A DNA stretch of 64,000 bases from Poindextera sp036272595 (GCA_036272595.1 DATAYM010000012.1:106363-170362), one strand, 5' to 3'; shown: positions 17,297-25,755, counted from the stretch's first letter. The notes: generated by a model not told the origin, from the sequence alone. Numbers and translations: made by a program.

Positions 17297-18244
17297 ATGA
17301 AGACCCTGCTTCTAGCCGCCGCCGCCAGCCTCGCGCTGACCGCGGCCATGTCGGGGGCGGCCAAGGCCGACGACCTGACCAACTGGACGGTCAACCGGAC
17401 CAAGACCACCACCATCAACGAACCGACGACGATCAACAAGAACGTCACCGTCACCGTCACCGACACTAAACCGCTGAATTCAGAAGCGGCCGGCCAGGTG
17501 ACCATCAACTCGGCGGTCACCGGAGCGGTGGTGGGCACGGCCCACGTGACCGATCCGATGATCGGCACCCTCTCCAACCCGGAGATCCCCGATTTCACCG
17601 GTGACGAGAACAACTATGACATCCACCGCTCTGCGAGCACGACCAACAGCGTGTCGCACAACACCGGGCTCGGCGAACTGAACCAGGATGTCGGCAACAA
17701 CTCCAACCAGGGCAACGCCATCGCGGCCGGCTTCGTCTTCGGCGGCAACGACCTGGTCAAGGCCGAGGCCTATGTCGAGCAGCTGAGCACCAACAATTCG
17801 GCGCGGAACATCGAGAACGGGGACCCCAACTCCCCGGGCAACAATCTGATCCCCAACCCGGCCTACAATACCGGCAATCCCTCGCTTACCCCCGATCAGG
17901 GGCCTCTGTTGCCTCAGATCACGGCCAGCATGACGGCATCGATGGACAACAACACCGGTGTCTTCTTCGCCAACCAGAACGCCGGCAACAACAACCAGCA
18001 GCACAACGCTCTGGCTGCGGCGATCGGCGACAATGCGTTCACGGCTCTGGCCGACGCCGGTCTGCACCAGCTGAACTCGGGCAATCACGTCTATGACGTG
18101 AACACTGTGAAACAGGACACCGTGAACAACTCGGTGAACAGCAACTCCGGCATCGTCGCCCTCAACCAGTCCGTCGGCGACAACAACAACCAGGCGACCG
18201 TGGTCAACGTCGCCGCGATCAGCAGCTTCGTTTCGCTGCCTTAA
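17297..18244 (+). CDS. Fap-like amyloid repeat protein 2 (candidate major subunit)
   Basis: 315 residues with a signal peptide (AAKA-DD, about residue 24). A Thr/Asn-rich N-terminal region (30-115) has hydrophobic-polar alternation. Three repeats follow at about 121-145, 218-243 and 283-308: GELNQDVGNNSNQGNAIAAG, FANQNAGNNNQQHNALAAAI and ALNQSVGDNNNQATVVNVAA. It has no Cys. It is the longest and most Asn/Gln-rich of the three paralogues and has a GGAGA ribosome-binding site, so it may be the main fibre subunit; that is inference. Two hairpins lie just downstream. Confidence 0.82.
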   Translation: MKTLLLAAAASLALTAAMSGAAKADDLTNWTVNRTKTTTINEPTTINKNVTVTVTDTKPLNSEAAGQVTINSAVTGAVVGTAHVTDPMIGTLSNPEIPDFTGDENNYDIHRSASTTNSVSHNTGLGELNQDVGNNSNQGNAIAAGFVFGGNDLVKAEAYVEQLSTNNSARNIENGDPNSPGNNLIPNPAYNTGNPSLTPDQGPLLPQITASMTASMDNNTGVFFANQNAGNNNQQHNALAAAIGDNAFTALADAGLHQLNSGNHVYDVNTVKQDTVNNSVNSNSGIVALNQSVGDNNNQATVVNVAAISSFVSLP

Positions 18245-18251
18245 GGCAACA

Positions 18252-18330
18252 ACCCTCAACAACCGAGGGTCCAGTGACTTATTCCCCACCGAGCGAGGCG
18301 CCCGTCCTGAACAGTGCCAGGGCGGGCGCC
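18252..18330 (+). promoter_or_regulatory. Two hairpins between the second and third amyloid genes
   Basis: ACCCTC/GAGGGT (18252-18257 and 18264-18269) forms a small hairpin 8 bp after the stop of the second repeat-protein gene. A second, strong one pairs 18297-18309 (GGCGCCCGTCCTG) with 18318-18330 over an 8-nt loop, 13 pairs with one G-U. They lie before the probable start of the third gene at 18370. They could attenuate transcription or protect upstream mRNA, setting subunit ratios. Confidence 0.55.
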
Positions 18331-18369
18331 GAGCCGGCTCCCCACCCCAACCCGTTCGAGCCGATCGTG

Positions 18370-19011
18370 ATGACCTCGCCACGCCGACATCGCCCCCGGA
18401 CCGATCCGCGTCGCCTCGCCGCGGTCGCCGTCATGATCGGCGCCCTGGCTGCGGCCGCGCCGGGCTTCGGCCAAACCAGCCAGTCAGCCGGCGCCAATTC
18501 TGTCGACGCTTCAGGCAACCGGTTCCAGGGCGTTCTCGGCGTCAATCAGGACGCTGGCGCCGGCAACGACCAGGCCAACGCCGTCGCCGCCGCCACGAGC
18601 GCCGGCGACCCGTCGGCCGCCATGGCGCGGATCAGCATCGACGCGGAGGCCGGTCCGACCGGCCAGATCGCGCCATCGCTCCAGACCAACACCATCGGCG
18701 CGAGCTTCAACAACAGCGTCGGCGTCGCCCAGGTCAACCAAGCCACCGGCGAGGGCAATGCGCAGATCAACGCCGTCGCGCTCGCCTTCGACGACGGCGC
18801 CGCCTTCTCGCCCGCCCTGACCGACATCCAGCTGAAGGCGGTCGCCGGCCCGGCGACCGCCGCGGGCGCCTCGTCGGCCGCCGCCGGCAGCGGTAATTCC
18901 ATCGACAACTCATTCAATGGTTTCAACGGCATCGCCCAGGTCCAACAGATCGCCGGCGACCGCAATGTGGTGGTGAATGTCGTTTCCATCGCCATGGGCG
19001 GCGGCGGATGA
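18370..19011 (+). CDS. Fap-like amyloid repeat protein 3 (FapB-like)
   Basis: 213 residues from ATG 18370, which begins a basic n-region and signal peptide ending near GFGQ (35); an in-frame start at 18274 would add 32 residues and run through the hairpins. Three repeats at about 51-75, 114-140 and 183-208: VLGVNQDAGAGNDQANAVAA, VAQVNQATGEGNAQINAVAL and the degenerate IAQVQQIAGDRNVVVNVVSI. Linkers are Ala-rich. It is shorter than the other two, so it may be a nucleator or minor subunit. Its stop overlaps the peptidase start by ATGA, a sign of coupling. Confidence 0.8.
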   Translation: MTSPRRHRPRTDPRRLAAVAVMIGALAAAAPGFGQTSQSAGANSVDASGNRFQGVLGVNQDAGAGNDQANAVAAATSAGDPSAAMARISIDAEAGPTGQIAPSLQTNTIGASFNNSVGVAQVNQATGEGNAQINAVALAFDDGAAFSPALTDIQLKAVAGPATAAGASSAAAGSGNSIDNSFNGFNGIAQVQQIAGDRNVVVNVVSIAMGGGG

Positions 19012-19787
19012 GCGCCGCCCGCACCATACGCCGAACGGCCCATGCGGCCTGCGTCCTGGCGGTGTTGGCCGGGGCGGCGCGGGCGCAGGACCGGCCGTCT
19101 GCGTCAGGCGCGCCCATTGCATCATCGGCGGCGGATCCGTCCGGCGGCCGGCGGTACAGCGCTTCGGTGATGGCGCTGCCGGGCGGCGCGCAGGCGGATG
19201 TGCCGGTCAAGACCTACGTGCAGCTCAGGTTCAAGGGCATCGAGCGCCAGACCAAGGACCTCAGCTGCGGCGCCGCGGCGATGGCCACCTTGCTCAAGGG
19301 CTATTTCGGCATCCCGGTCAGCGAGACCGCGGTCATCACCGCCATGCTGGCCAGCGCCAGCCCACAGGACGCGCGGGACATCGCCCAGAATGGCTTTTCG
19401 ATGCTGGAGCTGAAGCGGTACGCCGAGAGTTGGGGTCTGACCGCCGGCGGGTTCAGGGCCAACCGCGCCGAGGAGTTACGCAAGCTGCGCGCCCCCGTCA
19501 TCGCGCTGATCGACAGCCGCGGCTACAACCATTTCGTCGTCATCCGCCGCGTTCGCGGCGACCAGGTGGCCATCGCGGATCCGGCCTATGGCAACCGCGT
19601 GGAATCCCTGAAGGCTTTCGGCAAGCGCTGGGACCAGGTGATCCTGGTCGCCGTCGCGCCCGGCCGGCCGGTCAATGTCGCCTTCATGGAAAACTTCCAG
19701 GTGCCCACCGATCCGCGCGCGGTCCAGTTGTTTCTGACGCGATCCTACGCACCCGCCCTGAGCTACGGGCCGGGCGATTTCTACTGA
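19008..19787 (+). CDS. C39-family cysteine peptidase, FapD-like
   Basis: 259 residues, exported (signal peptide to about residue 26, ARA-QD). The C39 peptidase fold shows Q81 six residues before C87 (QTKDLSCGAAAMATLL), H175 in RGYNHFVVIRR and D191 in IADPAYGNR, the complete catalytic set. It is free-standing: no ABC transporter domains, as in FapD and unlike bacteriocin exporters. Pseudomonas fap operons carry such a peptidase directly after the repeat-protein genes, as here. A likely substrate is the next gene product, which has a double-glycine-type motif. Confidence 0.85.
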   Translation: MSAARTIRRTAHAACVLAVLAGAARAQDRPSASGAPIASSAADPSGGRRYSASVMALPGGAQADVPVKTYVQLRFKGIERQTKDLSCGAAAMATLLKGYFGIPVSETAVITAMLASASPQDARDIAQNGFSMLELKRYAESWGLTAGGFRANRAEELRKLRAPVIALIDSRGYNHFVVIRRVRGDQVAIADPAYGNRVESLKAFGKRWDQVILVAVAPGRPVNVAFMENFQVPTDPRAVQLFLTRSYAPALSYGPGDFY

Positions 19788-19820
19788 TGGAGGGCGAGCC
19801 ATGAACCTGGGAGGAAGACC

Positions 19821-20273
19821 ATGAAAAGCACCCACGGATACCGGGGATACGGGCGATCGGGACTGCTGGCGATATTGATCCTGGCGTTCGGGATCGCCGG
19901 AACGGCCGGTCAGGCGCAAGCCGCCGCCAGCATGGTCGCGGCCGCCTTCTCGGACGGCGCCGACTTCGCTCCAATGAGCGATGCCGACATGGCCCGGCAG
20001 CGCGGCGGATTCGACGGCGTCGCCTTCGGCATCACCCTTTCCGGCACCCTGAACCAGCCGACCACCAATGTCCTGCCCGATGGCATGGCTCTGACGGCGC
20101 TCAGCCCGGGCCAGGTGCAGATCACCGGTGGCGTCGGCAACCTCGGCGGAGCCAATGGAATATTCCAGTTCACAAGCATTGTTGGCGACATGAACGTCGT
20201 CAACAACAGCATAATCATCAATGTTGCTGTCCAACCCGCATCTCCAGTCAATTCAGTGACTCTGATCCCTTAA
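19821..20273 (+). CDS. Small secreted protein with double-glycine-type motif, FapE-like position
   Basis: 150 residues with a Sec signal peptide (AQA-AA near residue 35). After it comes MSDADMARQRGG: M52, S53, D56, M57 and G62-G63 match the -12, -11, -8, -7, -2 and -1 positions of double-glycine leaders cut by C39 peptidases. Beyond the GG, the region 112-137 (ANGIFQFTSIVGDMNVVNNS) resembles the degenerate last repeat of the upstream protein. It holds the place of fapE between the peptidase and barrel genes. A good GGAGGAAG ribosome-binding site precedes the ATG. Cleavage is inferred. Confidence 0.75.
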   Translation: MKSTHGYRGYGRSGLLAILILAFGIAGTAGQAQAAASMVAAAFSDGADFAPMSDADMARQRGGFDGVAFGITLSGTLNQPTTNVLPDGMALTALSPGQVQITGGVGNLGGANGIFQFTSIVGDMNVVNNSIIINVAVQPASPVNSVTLIP

Positions 20274-20305
20274 GTCAGCCAAGTTTTATAAGCAGGGGGC
20301 ACGCC

Positions 20306-21697
20306 ATGGGCGCGACGCTCAACGGGGACACGCCGGCGGCAGCGACGTCTCGCGCCGCGGCTATGTTTGGAGGTTCCTTTATAATATTGGCGTTTGGAGC
20401 GGCGGGAAGCAGCCATGCCCAGACCGCGGCTGCGCCGGCCAATCCGCCGGCCGCATCGTCCGACGTCAACGCGGAGGTCGCCGCTCTGCGCGCCAAGACG
20501 GCGGCGCAGCAGGCGCAACTGGATCTGGAGAAGAGCCGGATCGACGAGTTGCGCCAGGAGATCGAGGCCCAGAACGCCACCCTCAGGCGGGCCGGCCTGC
20601 TCGGACCTGGCGCCCCGCCAACTCAGCTGGCCGGCAATGCAGCCGGGCCGCCGTCGCCGCCGTCGGCATCGGAACCATCGGAGCCGACCTCCCCTGAGGA
20701 TCGGCCCCGCTCCGAACGCGCCACCGACCAGTTGCTGATCGAGGCGGGCGGCGTGTTGCTGCCGCCGTGGACGCTGCAGGTCGAACCGTCGATCGACGAG
20801 ACCCACGTGTCCAACCCCCGGGTCAACATCTTCGGCTACACGGTGTTCAACGCCATCAACATCGGCACCCTCAGGGTCGACGATGTCTCGCAGGACGTGA
20901 CCGACACCAACCTGACCCTGCGCTTGGGCCTGCCGCTGCGCACCGAGGTCGACCTGCGCGTACCCTTCACCGCTTCCTTCGTGCGCCAGACGAAAGGGAT
21001 CGGCACCGGCAATGTCAGCGAGGTCGACACCACGGGTACGCACCTGGGCGACATCCAGGCCACCTTTTCCTGGCAACCCGTGACCCAGGCCGACTGGCGT
21101 CCGGCCCTCGTGCTGCGCACCAAATTGACTGTGCCCACCGGCGAAAGCGTCTTCCAGATCCCGGAGACTTATCCGCCGGTCGCCAACGGTGCGGAGACTC
21201 TGCTGGTGCGGGCGCCGACGGGGTCGGGCTACTACGCCATCGAGCCGGGCTTCACCGTGCTCTGGCGCTCCGACCCGCTCGTCTTCTTCGCGGGCGCCAG
21301 CTACTCCTACCACCTGCCGACGCCGCACTATGTCGTGCCGCTGTTCAACCCCAACGCCACCGGAACCCAGCCCAAGGTCACTCAGGTCGACCATGGCATC
21401 CTGCACATCGGCGACGTGATCGCCTTCAACGCCGGGGTGAACTTCGCGGTGAACGAGCGCGCCTCGCTGAACTTTTCGTTCATCGACCAGTATGCCGGCT
21501 ATACCCGGCAGCGGCCGGTCAACGGCAAATACGTCAACGTGCTGGGCACCACGCTCAACGACGCGCGTCTGGGCGTCGGCGCCTCGTTCGGCCTGACCGA
21601 CCGGGTCTCGCTGGTTTTCAACGCCGGCATGGGCCTGACCGACCAGTCCCCCGGCTACACCCTGTTCCTCAGCCTGCCGATCACCCTGCCCCTCTAG
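20306..21697 (+). CDS. Outer-membrane beta-barrel with N-terminal coiled coil, FapF-like
   Basis: 463 residues. A signal peptide ends near SSHAQ (39), a coiled coil covers about 53-95 (VNAEVAALRAKTAAQQAQL, IDELRQEIEAQ), then a Pro/Ser linker, then about 320 residues of amphipathic strands ending SLPITLPL. FapF of Pseudomonas has this order: a coiled coil and plug region, then a 12-stranded barrel forming a trimeric pore for amyloid subunits. The barrel also resembles the MetA/phenol-degradation transporter family. ATG 20306 follows AGGGGGC; ATG 20363 is an alternative. Last gene of the unit, convergent with a crotonase gene. Confidence 0.82.
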   Translation: MGATLNGDTPAAATSRAAAMFGGSFIILAFGAAGSSHAQTAAAPANPPAASSDVNAEVAALRAKTAAQQAQLDLEKSRIDELRQEIEAQNATLRRAGLLGPGAPPTQLAGNAAGPPSPPSASEPSEPTSPEDRPRSERATDQLLIEAGGVLLPPWTLQVEPSIDETHVSNPRVNIFGYTVFNAINIGTLRVDDVSQDVTDTNLTLRLGLPLRTEVDLRVPFTASFVRQTKGIGTGNVSEVDTTGTHLGDIQATFSWQPVTQADWRPALVLRTKLTVPTGESVFQIPETYPPVANGAETLLVRAPTGSGYYAIEPGFTVLWRSDPLVFFAGASYSYHLPTPHYVVPLFNPNATGTQPKVTQVDHGILHIGDVIAFNAGVNFAVNERASLNFSFIDQYAGYTRQRPVNGKYVNVLGTTLNDARLGVGASFGLTDRVSLVFNAGMGLTDQSPGYTLFLSLPITLPL

Positions 21698-21734
21698 CGT
21701 GGTGAGTTTGGCGCTCGGCGTCGCCTTGGCCGTC

Positions 21735-22523
21735 CTACCGCCCGACGAACTTCGCCGGCCGGTGTTCAAGAAAGGCCGCGACGCCTTCCTTGTGGTCCTC
21801 GGACTTGAAGGCCGCCGACAGGGCCTCGACGTGGGCTTGCATGTGGCTGGTGACGTCGCGCTCCAGGCCGCGCCAGACCAGGGTCTTCATGTGGCGCAGC
21901 GAGAACGGCGAGGACTGCAGGTAGCGGCGGGCCTCGGCCAGGGCCGTCTCCATCAGCGCCTCGGGCGCCACGAGCTCGTTGGCGTAGCCGATCTCCTTCG
22001 CCTCCGCCGCCTCCAGGAAGGCCCCGGAATAGAGCAGCCTGAGCGCCCGCGACGGGCCGATCAGCCGGGGCAGCAGCCACGATCCGGCTCCGGTGTCCGG
22101 CACCAGGCCGCGATGGGCGAAGTTCCAGGCGAAGCGGGCGCGGGTGGAGACGATGCGCAGGTCGCACTGGCTGGTGAACTCGGCGCCCATGCCGACGGCG
22201 TACCCGTCGATGGCGCCGATCACCGGCTTGGGGCAGGCGACGATCGGCCACCAGACGCTGTGCTCGCCGGCCTCGCCGCGCACGCCGCGGGTCTCGCCGG
22301 GGACGGTGGCCAGGTCGGCCAGGTCGGTGCCGGCGCAGAAGGCTCCGCCGGCGCCGGTGACGATCAGCACCCGCACCCGCTCGTCCTCGCCCGCCCGGCC
22401 CACCGTCTCGATGAAGGCGCGCAGCATGGCGTAGGTCATGGCGTTGCGCTTCTCGGGCCGGTCGATGGTGATGACGCCGACCCCGTCGTCGTCGACCTCG
22501 AAGCGGATGTGATGGGCGGTCAT
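21735..22523 (-). CDS. Enoyl-CoA hydratase/isomerase family protein
   Basis: Crotonase-fold enzyme, probably hydrating or isomerising an acyl-CoA; substrate unknown. 262 residues from ATG 22523, which is preceded by GGAGACGCC. The oxyanion-hole motifs AFCAGTDLADL and GAIDGYAVGMGAEFTSQCDL are present, as is the C-terminal ERRPAKF-like ending (LEHRPAKFVGR). It stands alone, convergent with the FapF-like gene. Confidence 0.9.
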   Translation of the reverse strand: MTAHHIRFEVDDDGVGVITIDRPEKRNAMTYAMLRAFIETVGRAGEDERVRVLIVTGAGGAFCAGTDLADLATVPGETRGVRGEAGEHSVWWPIVACPKPVIGAIDGYAVGMGAEFTSQCDLRIVSTRARFAWNFAHRGLVPDTGAGSWLLPRLIGPSRALRLLYSGAFLEAAEAKEIGYANELVAPEALMETALAEARRYLQSSPFSLRHMKTLVWRGLERDVTSHMQAHVEALSAAFKSEDHKEGVAAFLEHRPAKFVGR

Positions 22524-22647
22524 GGCGTCTCCTGGGGGGCGCATCTCTTGTTGGCGCGATCAAAGCCCATCCGCCGGGGCCAGACCACCCCCGACGGCCT
22601 GGCCTGGCGGTCTGGAACATTCCGGGAACCTGATCTAGCTTCAGCGC

Positions 22648-23850
22648 ATGAGTCGCGATCTCTCGTTGCGCCAGGCGCGCCGTATCGCCCTGGCGGCGCA
22701 GGGGCTTGCGGCGCCGCGCGCCGACGGGCCGGTCACGCGGCGGCGCCTGCGCGGGCTGGCGGGCGAGCTCGGCGTCATCCAGATCGACAGCGTCAACGTG
22801 CTGGCCCGCACCCACTACCTGCCGGCCTTTTCCCGGCTGGGTCCCTATCCGCGGACGCTGCTGGAGGACGAGGCCTGGGGCCGGACGCCGTCGCTGTTCG
22901 AATACTGGGGCCATGAGGCCTCGCTGATGCCGGTGGCGATGCAGCCGCTGTTCCGCTGGCGCATGGCGCGGTTCGCCGCCAGCGAAACCCCGTTCCGCCA
23001 AGGGCGGCGCGCGTACATGACCGCTGTGCTGAAGCGGATCGAGGCTGAGGGCCCGCTCAGCGGCGGCGACTTCGGCGAGGCGCCGGCCGCCGGCGCCGAG
23101 CGGCCGCGCAAGGGCGGCTGGTGGAACCGCAGCGACGGCAAGCGGGCGCTGGAGGCGCTGTTCGCCGAGGGCCTGATCACCACCCGGACGCGGCGCGGTT
23201 TCGAGCGCATCTACGACCTGACCGAACGGGTGATCCCGCGCGCGATCATGGCCCAGCCGACGCCGAGCGAGGCCGAGGCGCACAGGGCGCTGCTGATGAT
23301 TTCTGCCCGCGCCATGGGCGTCGCCACCGAGTTCGACCTGCGCGACTATTTCCGCCTGCCGGTCGCGGAGACCAGCGCCCGGCTGGCCGAGCTGGTCGAG
23401 GACGGAGCGCTGGAGCCGGTGCGGGTTCCCGGCTGGCGGCGGCCGGCCTATCTGGCGCCGGACGCCAGGCTGCCGCGGCAGGCGCGGGCCAGCGCCCTGC
23501 TCTCACCGTTCGACAACCTGATCTGGTACCGCGAACGCACCGAGCGGTTGTTCGGCGCCCGCATCCGGCTGGAGATCTACACGCCGTCGGCCAAGCGCGA
23601 GCACGGCTACTACGTGCTGCCCTTCCTGTTCGGCGACGCCATCGCCGCCCGCGTCGACCTGAAGGCCGACCGCGCCGCGCGGACGCTCCTAGTGCAGGCG
23701 GCGCACCTGGAGCCCGGCGCGGACCAGGCGGCCGTCGCGCCAGCCCTGGCCGACGAGCTGGCGCTCATGGCCGGCTGGCTGGACCTGGACGCGGTCGCGG
23801 TGCGGCCGCGCGGCGATTTGGCCGGGGCGTTGCGGCGAGCGGTCGGCTGA
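22648..23850 (+). CDS. YcaQ-family DNA glycosylase / winged-helix protein
   Basis: 400 residues of the HTH_42 (YcaQ/AlkX) family, whose E. coli member unhooks DNA interstrand crosslinks. The catalytic QxD motif is Q45-I46-D47 in GVIQIDSVNVLARTHYLPAF, and FEYWGHEASLMP and SPFDNLIWYRERTERLF are conserved blocks. The start ATG at 22648 gives the expected N-terminus. No clear operon partner. Cytoplasmic DNA repair role inferred from the family. Confidence 0.9.
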   Translation: MSRDLSLRQARRIALAAQGLAAPRADGPVTRRRLRGLAGELGVIQIDSVNVLARTHYLPAFSRLGPYPRTLLEDEAWGRTPSLFEYWGHEASLMPVAMQPLFRWRMARFAASETPFRQGRRAYMTAVLKRIEAEGPLSGGDFGEAPAAGAERPRKGGWWNRSDGKRALEALFAEGLITTRTRRGFERIYDLTERVIPRAIMAQPTPSEAEAHRALLMISARAMGVATEFDLRDYFRLPVAETSARLAELVEDGALEPVRVPGWRRPAYLAPDARLPRQARASALLSPFDNLIWYRERTERLFGARIRLEIYTPSAKREHGYYVLPFLFGDAIAARVDLKADRAARTLLVQAAHLEPGADQAAVAPALADELALMAGWLDLDAVAVRPRGDLAGALRRAVG

Positions 23851-23869
23851 TCCGCGACCCTTGGTTTTC

Positions 23870-23912
23870 CCGTCACGGCCTTCTTGTCCGGGCCATCCAG
23901 CGGCGATGACGG
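23870..23912 (+). repeat. Degenerate short copy of the 99-bp intergenic repeat
   Basis: The stretch starts CCGTCACGGCC and TTCTTGTCCGGGCCATCCA and ends GATGACGG, matching both ends of the 99-bp element found at three other places but missing its middle. It lies just after the YcaQ-like gene. By-eye match, so moderate confidence. Confidence 0.45.
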
Positions 23913-24017
23913 GCTCGAACGCGGTGCGGCCGGATCGCTTCGGCCGCGTTGGTTGCAGCGTTTGCAGAATCTTATCGGGTCGGATGCACAGTTACGGTTG
24001 TATCGATCCCCGCGGGA

Positions 24018-25373
24018 ATGGCGGCCGGCAAGTTGGGCGAAAAACTGAAGAAGAAGCCGGGCCTGCGCGAGCATCTGCGGCGGCTGCTTGGCATCGAGGA
24101 CGCCGGGCCGGCCGTCGCCGCGCGCGCGCCGCGGCAAAGGCGGACGCCGCCGGCGCGCGACCCGATCCACGGCGCGCGGCTGAGCCTGGTCGGCCTTGGC
24201 GAACTGCGCGAGCATCTCGGCGATCGCTGGCCCGAGCTTTCCGAGCGCGTGCACAGCCTGGCCCAGGCGGTGATCACCCGGCACCTGACGCCGGGCGACG
24301 TTTTCGACGCCCACGGCGACGACGGCTATGTGGTGCTGTTTTCGCAGCTTTCGAAGATCGAGGCCGATTTCAAGTGCCGAGTGATCGCCAAGGAGATCGG
24401 CGCCAAGCTGCTGGGGTCGGACTGGGGCCGGCTGGGCGCGGTCGACGGGGTTTCGATCGAGCTCGGACGCCAGGCGCTGGCGTCGCTCGATTTCGACCTG
24501 GCGCTGGCCGCCGCCATCGCCCGCGGCACGCCGATGCCGTCCGAACCGCCCGACGCGGCGCTGCCGGCCGGCTCGATCGCGCCGATGGCGCCGATGGCGA
24601 GGATCGAGCACGCCGGGTCCGACAGGATCGGCGTCGACAGGGCCGAGGCGCCCGCCCCGCGGGCGGGCGGCCCGGGCGACGGCTACGAGCCCATCTGGGA
24701 TTTCCGGGTCCAGGCGCTGCTGCACTTTCGGCTCGGCCGCAGGACGGCCTGCGATGACCTGACCCCGCTGGCCGCCGCCGAGCTCGATTTCGCCTCCTTG
24801 AGCAAGGTCATGCTCGATGTCGAACAGCTGGCGCGGCTGGGCCGCAGGCTGCCGGTGGTCTGCCCCGTCCATGCCGGCACGCTGGCCGCCAAGGCCTGGC
24901 GCGACCAGATCGTCCGGGTGATGAAGGACTTCCCCGCGCCGCTGCTCAAGCTCGTCACCCTGGAGGCGATGACCGCCGACGCCCAGGTCTCCGACACCGC
25001 CTGGCCCAGCGACCTCGACGCCCTGTGCAAGGAGCTGCCCGGCCGCTGCGTCGTGCGCGTCGGGCCAGACGCGAACCTGTCCGGCCTGGTCCGCGTCCGG
25101 TCGATCGGTCAGGTCAATCTGGAGTTGCCGGTCGATTTTTCCGCCGGCAAGGGCGCCCTGGCGCGCCTGGAACGGTTCGCGCGCGAGAGCGAGGCGGCGA
25201 AGCTGCCCTGCGGCATTCTCGGGCTGACGACGCGGGCCATGACGTTGGCGGCGTCCGCCGCGGGTTTCTATCAGCTTTCAGGGCCGGCGGTGCATCCGGT
25301 CGTGCCGGCGCTGGGCCATGCGGTCCAGTTCGACCTGACCAGCCTCTATCGCGACCTGCTGCCCGCCTCCTAG
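24018..25373 (+). CDS. Unknown protein, possibly a degenerate EAL-like domain
   Basis: 451 residues from ATG 24018. Basic N-terminus (KLGEKLKKK), no signal peptide or membrane segment. Residues about 55-130 contain DVFDAHGDDGYVVLF, reminiscent of a damaged GGDEF. From about 220 the order YEPIWDFRVQALLHF, LPVVCPVHAGTLA, LVTLEAM and a C-terminal FYQLSGPAVHP follows the spacing of an EAL phosphodiesterase fold, but the catalytic EAL/DDFG residues are absent. Both assignments are weak. The gene lies in front of a convergent CheY-like gene and close to a phosphorelay operon. Confidence 0.6.
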   Translation: MAAGKLGEKLKKKPGLREHLRRLLGIEDAGPAVAARAPRQRRTPPARDPIHGARLSLVGLGELREHLGDRWPELSERVHSLAQAVITRHLTPGDVFDAHGDDGYVVLFSQLSKIEADFKCRVIAKEIGAKLLGSDWGRLGAVDGVSIELGRQALASLDFDLALAAAIARGTPMPSEPPDAALPAGSIAPMAPMARIEHAGSDRIGVDRAEAPAPRAGGPGDGYEPIWDFRVQALLHFRLGRRTACDDLTPLAAAELDFASLSKVMLDVEQLARLGRRLPVVCPVHAGTLAAKAWRDQIVRVMKDFPAPLLKLVTLEAMTADAQVSDTAWPSDLDALCKELPGRCVVRVGPDANLSGLVRVRSIGQVNLELPVDFSAGKGALARLERFARESEAAKLPCGILGLTTRAMTLAASAAGFYQLSGPAVHPVVPALGHAVQFDLTSLYRDLLPAS

Positions 25374-25392
25374 GGCACGGCGGGCACGGTGA

Positions 25393-25755
25393 CTAGGCGG
25401 CGTTCAACGCTTCCGCCAGGGCCGCGGCGCCCACCGGTTTGACCAGGCAGGCGGACGCACCCATCTGCTGGGCGATCTTCAGGTAAAGGTTCGGCCCGAT
25501 CCGGCCGCCGCCGGAGATGGCGACGATCCGCACCGCCGGCCAGCCGCGGCGAATCTCGGCAATCAGTTCGACGCCGTCCTTCTCGGGCATGACCAGATCG
25601 ACCACCACGGCTTCGACCGGCCGTTCGCTGAGCACCTTCGGCAAGGCGCGGCTGTCCTCGACCTCGACCGTATCGAACCCCAAGGCCTTCAGGTCCTGGG
25701 CGATCTTGGCGCGGACCAGCTCGTCGTCATCGACGATACAGACAAGCTTGGACAT
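25393..25755 (-). CDS. Single-domain CheY-like response regulator
   Basis: 120 residues, one receiver domain only, from ATG 25755 (MSKLVCIVDDDELVR); the longer in-frame start at 25833 adds an unconserved basic stretch. Phospho-acceptor Asp in VVVDLVMPEKDG, Thr/Ser-switch region VAISGGG and Lys in CLVKPVG are present. With no output domain it probably acts by protein contact or as a phosphate relay. It is divergent from the hybrid-kinase operon across 153 bp, so it may belong to the same pathway. Confidence 0.9.
   Translation of the reverse strand: MSKLVCIVDDDELVRAKIAQDLKALGFDTVEVEDSRALPKVLSERPVEAVVVDLVMPEKDGVELIAEIRRGWPAVRIVAISGGGRIGPNLYLKIAQQMGASACLVKPVGAAALAEALNAA

Noticed and set aside
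16373..20273. Curli (CsgA/CsgB) repeats as the identity of the N/Q/G-rich proteins
   Set aside because: The repeat spacing and three-repeat/two-linker layout differ from curlin, and C39 peptidase plus coiled-coil barrel genes belong to Fap, not to csg operons.
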